The position numbers and the translations under genes were made by a program. From assembly GCF_000165425.1 (NCBI RefSeq), contig NW_001799029.1, forward strand, positions 121,548 to 185,547: 64,000 bases of DNA, read 5' to 3'. Position 1 is the stretch's first letter, and each line of letters begins with the position of its first letter. The stretch is from Paramecium tetraurelia. Taxonomy: Eukaryota; Ciliophora; Oligohymenophorea; Peniculida; Parameciidae. Positions 59,297 to 64,000 of this stretch are shown one piece after another. Under the pieces are notes generated by a model, which saw nothing but the letters and a program-made list of their open reading frames with translations, had not been told where the DNA came from and made no database searches.

Positions 59297-62200
59297 TGAA
59301 TGTCTTAGAATAAGTCGAAGCCAATATCAAGACCTATTGTTATGCAATTATGAAGGAGACAATGTCTTAATTCATCTGTTCTGGACTAGTCTACAAATTA
59401 TTTGTGTTTGTTGAAATGATGCAAAATGTATTTATTATTGACTCTAAGTAGATCTATTTTGTAATGCACCCTATTTTATAGTTTGAACTTGACATTGTAT
59501 TTGTTCAATATTTTAGATAAGTGATTCAATATTCTTAATTGACTTACATTTTAGATGCTATGGATTAAAATTAATCCATCATCTTACTTTACACAGCTTT
59601 TGGTTTATAAATCACCTTGCTTTTTTTAATAGGACTTAGTGTGAATTTTGTCAAACAGAAGGTATCTAACCAATTATAAAGTAGAAAAAAATAACAACAG
59701 TCACCTCTTATTCTTTCAAAGCAATTAGTTTTTATGCATTAATTCTAAATACATTTTTGCATGTTTGCTTCATCAACATTTTCTTAGTGTTTCTGATTTG
59801 TTACCCAGATTCCCAATATAGTTTAGGTGTTGAATGCTATTCAGGGGTTTATATACTTCACACAGTGATGGCTGCATTAGGATTATTTTTATACGTTGTG
59901 ATTCAGTACTACTTTTCAACATTTTATATTGATTTGAAGTAATAAAAATAATTAACATCTAAGACCTTTTTCTGATGTACCATTTGCATAACCTTAGAGT
60001 AGATTTGATTATATAAAGCTCTTATTCAAATTTGCAATACTATTGTTTATCACAATTGATTATAAGGCTGAAAATCCTTATACTTATATAATATTTGTCC
60101 TAATATTATATTTTGTATTACTTATGCTTAGAATTTATGAGCCTTAACATTTTCAACTTGATATTTATAACTTTTTGATTGCTTGTGACGTCATTCAATT
60201 TAGTCTGGCTTTTGCATACACACTTCACAAATTTTTAGATAATGGATCTTCTGATACAGTGGGATTTTACTTTATCTTAGCAGCGATCCCTTTTGTGTAT
60301 TACTGTGCTATTTAGATTGGTCATAAAAAGAATAATTACTTTTAAGTTAAAGGCATTAAAAAATTAAGTGATCCTAATTAACATGAATAATTGTATAATT
60401 AACTCATCTACATCATAGATAGAAGAGATAATCTCTAGAATTATTTATTATTAGAAGGAATTTTAGTACAGCACATGGAAACATGCCAAAATTAAAATTG
60501 TTAATGTTAATATTTAAGTGAATCTAAAACAAAAGACTAAGATGAATTAGTATGGTACAAGTTTATTATTTAAATGATCGATCTATCAATTGCTAAATTC
60601 CCAAAAAGTTGTAAATTGCATCTGCTTCAATCATATATTTAGAATAGCAAACTAAACAACAAATTCAAAAGTTATTATTCTCTTTAACATATTAAATAAT
60701 TAGAAACCTCTTTGAGGGAAGAATTTTAAGCATATAGAGATTTACATACACTTGAGGAGATGATGTAAGAAGAAGATTAGAAAGCTGAAATTATTATTGA
60801 TGTTCTTCAAGTTGTTAAGTTTTAAAAATATTATGGATAATTCTAAAATCTCTTAGAAGAATCTGTTAAAAGACATTATGAATTTTGGTGTGAGTTATAA
60901 GAAAATAATCCAGACATTTAAAAGCTATTTAATTTAGGGGGTCAAATCACTTAATCAGTTGAAGATGTAAAGGATCTATATGACAAATTGATGGAAATTA
61001 ACCCTAATCATATTAATACTTTGAGAATCTTTGGTCAATTTTAAAATGAAGTAATTAATGCAGATAGTTTGGGTATAAGAATCTTGGAAAAAGCAACTCA
61101 AATAGAAAATGCGTAATAAGCATATTCAAATGAAACATAAACCGAAAAATATGGTGAGAACAGTAATACTTGTATTATGACATGTTCAGCTGAGACTAAA
61201 TCTTTGGGATTGATCCAGAGTTGTAACAAAGAAATTGAGAAGTTAGGATATCACAAATATGAATTAATTAACTAATTCATTACTCGGGTGATGCCTAAAT
61301 GTTATGCAGATAATCATGATAAATTTATGTCGAAGTATTTGGAAACAAATGAAAGTAAAATTGTTGGAAAGGAGAGAACAGTATATTGTCAACATAAAAA
61401 CGGATCCATTATTCCATGTTTATTGATGTTCAAAATTCTACCATAATTGAAAAAAGGGTTAAGAATGGTGAGTTTCTTTAAGGTATTAGAGAACTTTGAC
61501 TCAAATCATTATATCTTATTTAATCCAACAACTTTCTTGATTTATGGTTTGAGCCAGAATTGCTAAGATTCATTTGGCATACCAGTCAATTTCTCTTATG
61601 GCAATAATGCTCATTCCAATGATTTTACAATGGAAATCTTGATTCTTGATTTTAATCATTTGGTTGAGAAATTAAAGGTGTCACAAGATAACATTCAAAC
61701 AGCATTTCCTCTGTAATTGGATACAACAAAATTATAAAAATAATTTTTTATGGAGGATTCAGTTGATAGATTATCTTTAATGGAAGAGGGGGAAATAAAT
61801 AATAATAATAATTAATTGAATTAGAAAGGAACATCAGAATAGCTGAAATGCTTCAGTAAAAAAAGAATGCCTTATTGCAAAGCTGCTAGCAAAATTAGTT
61901 TGTAGCAGTTGAGCAAACAAGCAAATACACTGTAGCTTAGCAAGTAGGCTATTTTAACAGTTTACAGAAGCTACTGCATTTTAAGAAGCCTCAAAGAGTG
62001 GCAACTATTATTAGAGTGAAATCAAATTGAAATCAAAATAAACCAAGTATTCTGTCTTCTGCTACAAGAAAACGAAAGTTGATTAATAAGTCAATGATGA
62101 TTATTTAAATGAGGACAGATCATCAGTTAATTCAGTTTCAATCTATGTTTGAATGATGATATGCGAGTAGATTAAACATGCATTTTAAGTTGCTTTGATG

Positions 62201-64000
62201 AGTGAGAAGAAGGTGCCTAGAAAGTATATAGAACAATTTAAATTACTATGTTATCTTTAACATTAATATTGAGTTAACAGTTTCAATTGTTGATTTAGCA
62301 TTAAAGGGAATATAAAATAGTTCATTTAAATATGTCTATCCTATGATTTTGTCAGATGTTTACTGGAGAACTAATCAAATGTCCACTATTACTTTTCATT
62401 CTAGAATATTGGAAATGCTGGGGAAAGGGGAGTATAATAATAGGGACGGATTTACAGCATCAACATTGAGAGAAGATGTAAGTGTAATAAATTAATAATT
62501 AGTTATTAAGCAGATTGAAAATTGTATAATAAATGCAGTTTGATACTCTGAAAGTAAAGAATGATTTAGAGAAATCTAATGTAGAAGTGCCAACTTAATA
62601 CCATTACAATTTTACATCCCTTTTGATTGGTAATAAATATCAAGATATTGAATTGACATTGATCGATTCAATAAGGGAGGTGCTTAGTCATGTTATAATT
62701 TTGATTGGAACAGACTTACAGAGTTTTAAGATAGATGATTACATAACTCCAGCTCAATAATCTTCCTTTTTCATTAATTACAATGGATTAAGAAATATAA
62801 GATTAGGATTACAAGAGAGAACAGATTAATTTTACAATTTTTTTTAAGATCTAATTTCCAATAAATTTAGTACATTCTTAGCGTTGATGATTGTAAGTAT
62901 CATAATTCTGATTATTACTCATGCTATCGTAATACCTATTTTATTAAAAGTGGATAAAGCAAATAATAAGGTATTGAGTATGTTTGGATTAGTAATATAT
63001 TTATTTATGCTATTAGATTCCGCCAATAGAGATCAAGGAGTTATCAGATAAATGTGAAAAGTTCTTAAAGGACTACATCGAAGATTTCAATGAGAAAAAG
63101 GAACTTGAGAATAGAATTAATAATAAAAACCAGGATGAGAGCAAAAAGTAATAACAATTACAAGATAAAAATTATATTGAAATGAACAATGAAGAACACA
63201 TTGATGAAAAATAGAAAGAGCAAATTGAAAGGTAAAAGGAGTTATAGAGATTGGAAGATGAAGAGAAGGAAAGGTTGAGATTGGAAAAGTTAGAAGAAGA
63301 AAAAAGAAAGTAATAGGAAGAGGACAATAAATAAAAAAGGCATATGAGACACAAAAAGAAAAAGAAGCACAAATATAATATTTAAGAAATAGAATTGACC
63401 GAAGATGAAAGAACTCGTATAGAAAAACTAGAAAGATCTAATGAAAAGAATGACTCTTCAGCTCTTATCAAATTCATGTTGTTCTTTATTTTATTTACTG
63501 GCTTCTTTGTAACTTAATTAGTACTTGAAGCGACCTATTTAAATAACGTTAAATTTTTATTTGAACATCTTAAATTATCTCATTAAAGATATTACATTAT
63601 GATGTACAGAGTAGTTTATGGAGTGGAGGATATAATCTAAGAGTAACCTATTAAAATTGACAATGTTTGGATGCAACAATTATATCATACTCTTATTTAT
63701 GATGCAGAGAGAGAGGTGTTTGAATCTTATAAATCGGTAATAAATAATCATTGAAATTATTTAGTTTCCATTGACAGGCTTCGAAACATATAAATAATAT
63801 TATGATTGGTTCAACTTTAATGATATGTGTTCTAATATTACATTAATGTCAAATTTGGGTATTACTCTCACAGAAGAAGGTTGTCGCTAAGTTTAGAATG
63901 GTATATTAGAAAAAGGATTGAGAACATCAGTAATCAATCTTGCACCTATTCAAATGATACTTTAAGGATATCTGGTAATAATACAAAATCTAGTATAACT
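59296..64000 (+). CDS. TmcB-type multi-TM protein with helical repeat and PAS-like region (3' end beyond window)
   Basis: Open to the right edge. Clear introns: 59662-59684 (23 nt), 59939-59963 (25, AAG), 62478-62502 (25), 62992-63016 (25), 63737-63764 (28). Between about 61890 and 62260 exon joins are uncertain: candidates are a 34-nt intron near 61908-61941, a 24-nt one near 62149-62172 and a 19-nt one at 62213-62231. Order of parts: about seven membrane helices in the first 370 residues (e.g. VYILHTVMAALGLFLYVVIQ, FAILLFITID), a long helical repeat region typical of the TmcB/TmcC family (EDVKDLYDKLMEINPNHINT, TLRIFGQFQNEVINADSLGI), a PAS-like segment (YHKYELINQFITRVMPKCY), an acidic-Asn linker, more TM segments (FLALMIVSIIILIITHAIVI; FMLFFILFTGFFVTQLVL) and between them a highly charged K/E/R coiled coil at about 63090-63375. 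Such genes are multi-copy in ciliates; function not established. Start could also be 59350. Confidence 0.65.

Overview
The window reads as a ciliate macronuclear chromosome, almost certainly Paramecium (P. aurelia group or close relative). In nearly every long coding frame TAA and TAG occur at high density at positions where glutamine fits, and only TGA terminates; read with the standard code the same genes fall into fragments of 60-140 codons. About 45 tiny introns (19-34 nt, mode near 25) interrupt the genes, mostly GTA...TAG, and restore conserved domains when removed. The DNA is AT-rich, genes are dense on both strands, and stop-to-start or stop-to-stop gaps are often 18-60 bp. All coordinates below use TGA as the only stop; exon joins were inferred by hand from frame and motif continuity.

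Layout. 1-3.7 kb: tail of a Cys-rich membrane protein, a TraB-family protein (-) and a divergent AGC-type kinase (+). 3.9-12.7 kb: one 2,928-residue secreted/membrane protein (-) with Cys-rich and beta-helix-like regions and a C-terminal multi-helix membrane module. 13.2-20.5 kb: an EF-hand (CDPK-type) kinase (+), a coiled-coil protein, a kinesin-like head, its probable tail and a ULK-like kinase (all -); this stretch holds three apparent frameshifts and one suspicious in-frame TGA. 20.9-27.1 kb: a 63-residue ORF, a stand-alone NPC1-N-domain protein, an IQ/coiled-coil protein and a tubulin ligase-like (TTLL) enzyme with a polyQ tract. 27.1-37.2 kb (all -): a 2,226-residue IQ protein, a small zinc-finger-like protein, and COG4. 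37.3-43.2 kb: a 1,963-residue cysteine-periodic surface antigen (+). 43.2-51.2 kb: a dual-specificity phosphatase, a VPS9-domain protein and an unknown protein both starting with myristoylation-like motifs, a MYND/TPR protein and a TPR protein. 51.9-57.1 kb: a peroxisomal enoyl-CoA isomerase-like protein, a GPI ethanolamine-phosphate transferase-like enzyme, an unknown protein and a four-helix membrane protein. 57.8-64 kb: a helical protein and a TmcB-type multi-TM/PAS-like protein that runs off the right edge.

The genes do not form an operon or one pathway. Recurrent themes are cilia/cytoskeleton (TTLL, kinesin, IQ proteins), signalling (three kinases, one phosphatase), membrane traffic and lipid (COG4, VPS9, NPC1-N, GPI biosynthesis) and surface proteins. 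No tRNA, rRNA, CRISPR, transposon or telomere repeat was recognised. Every family assignment is from sequence reading only; no database search was possible.
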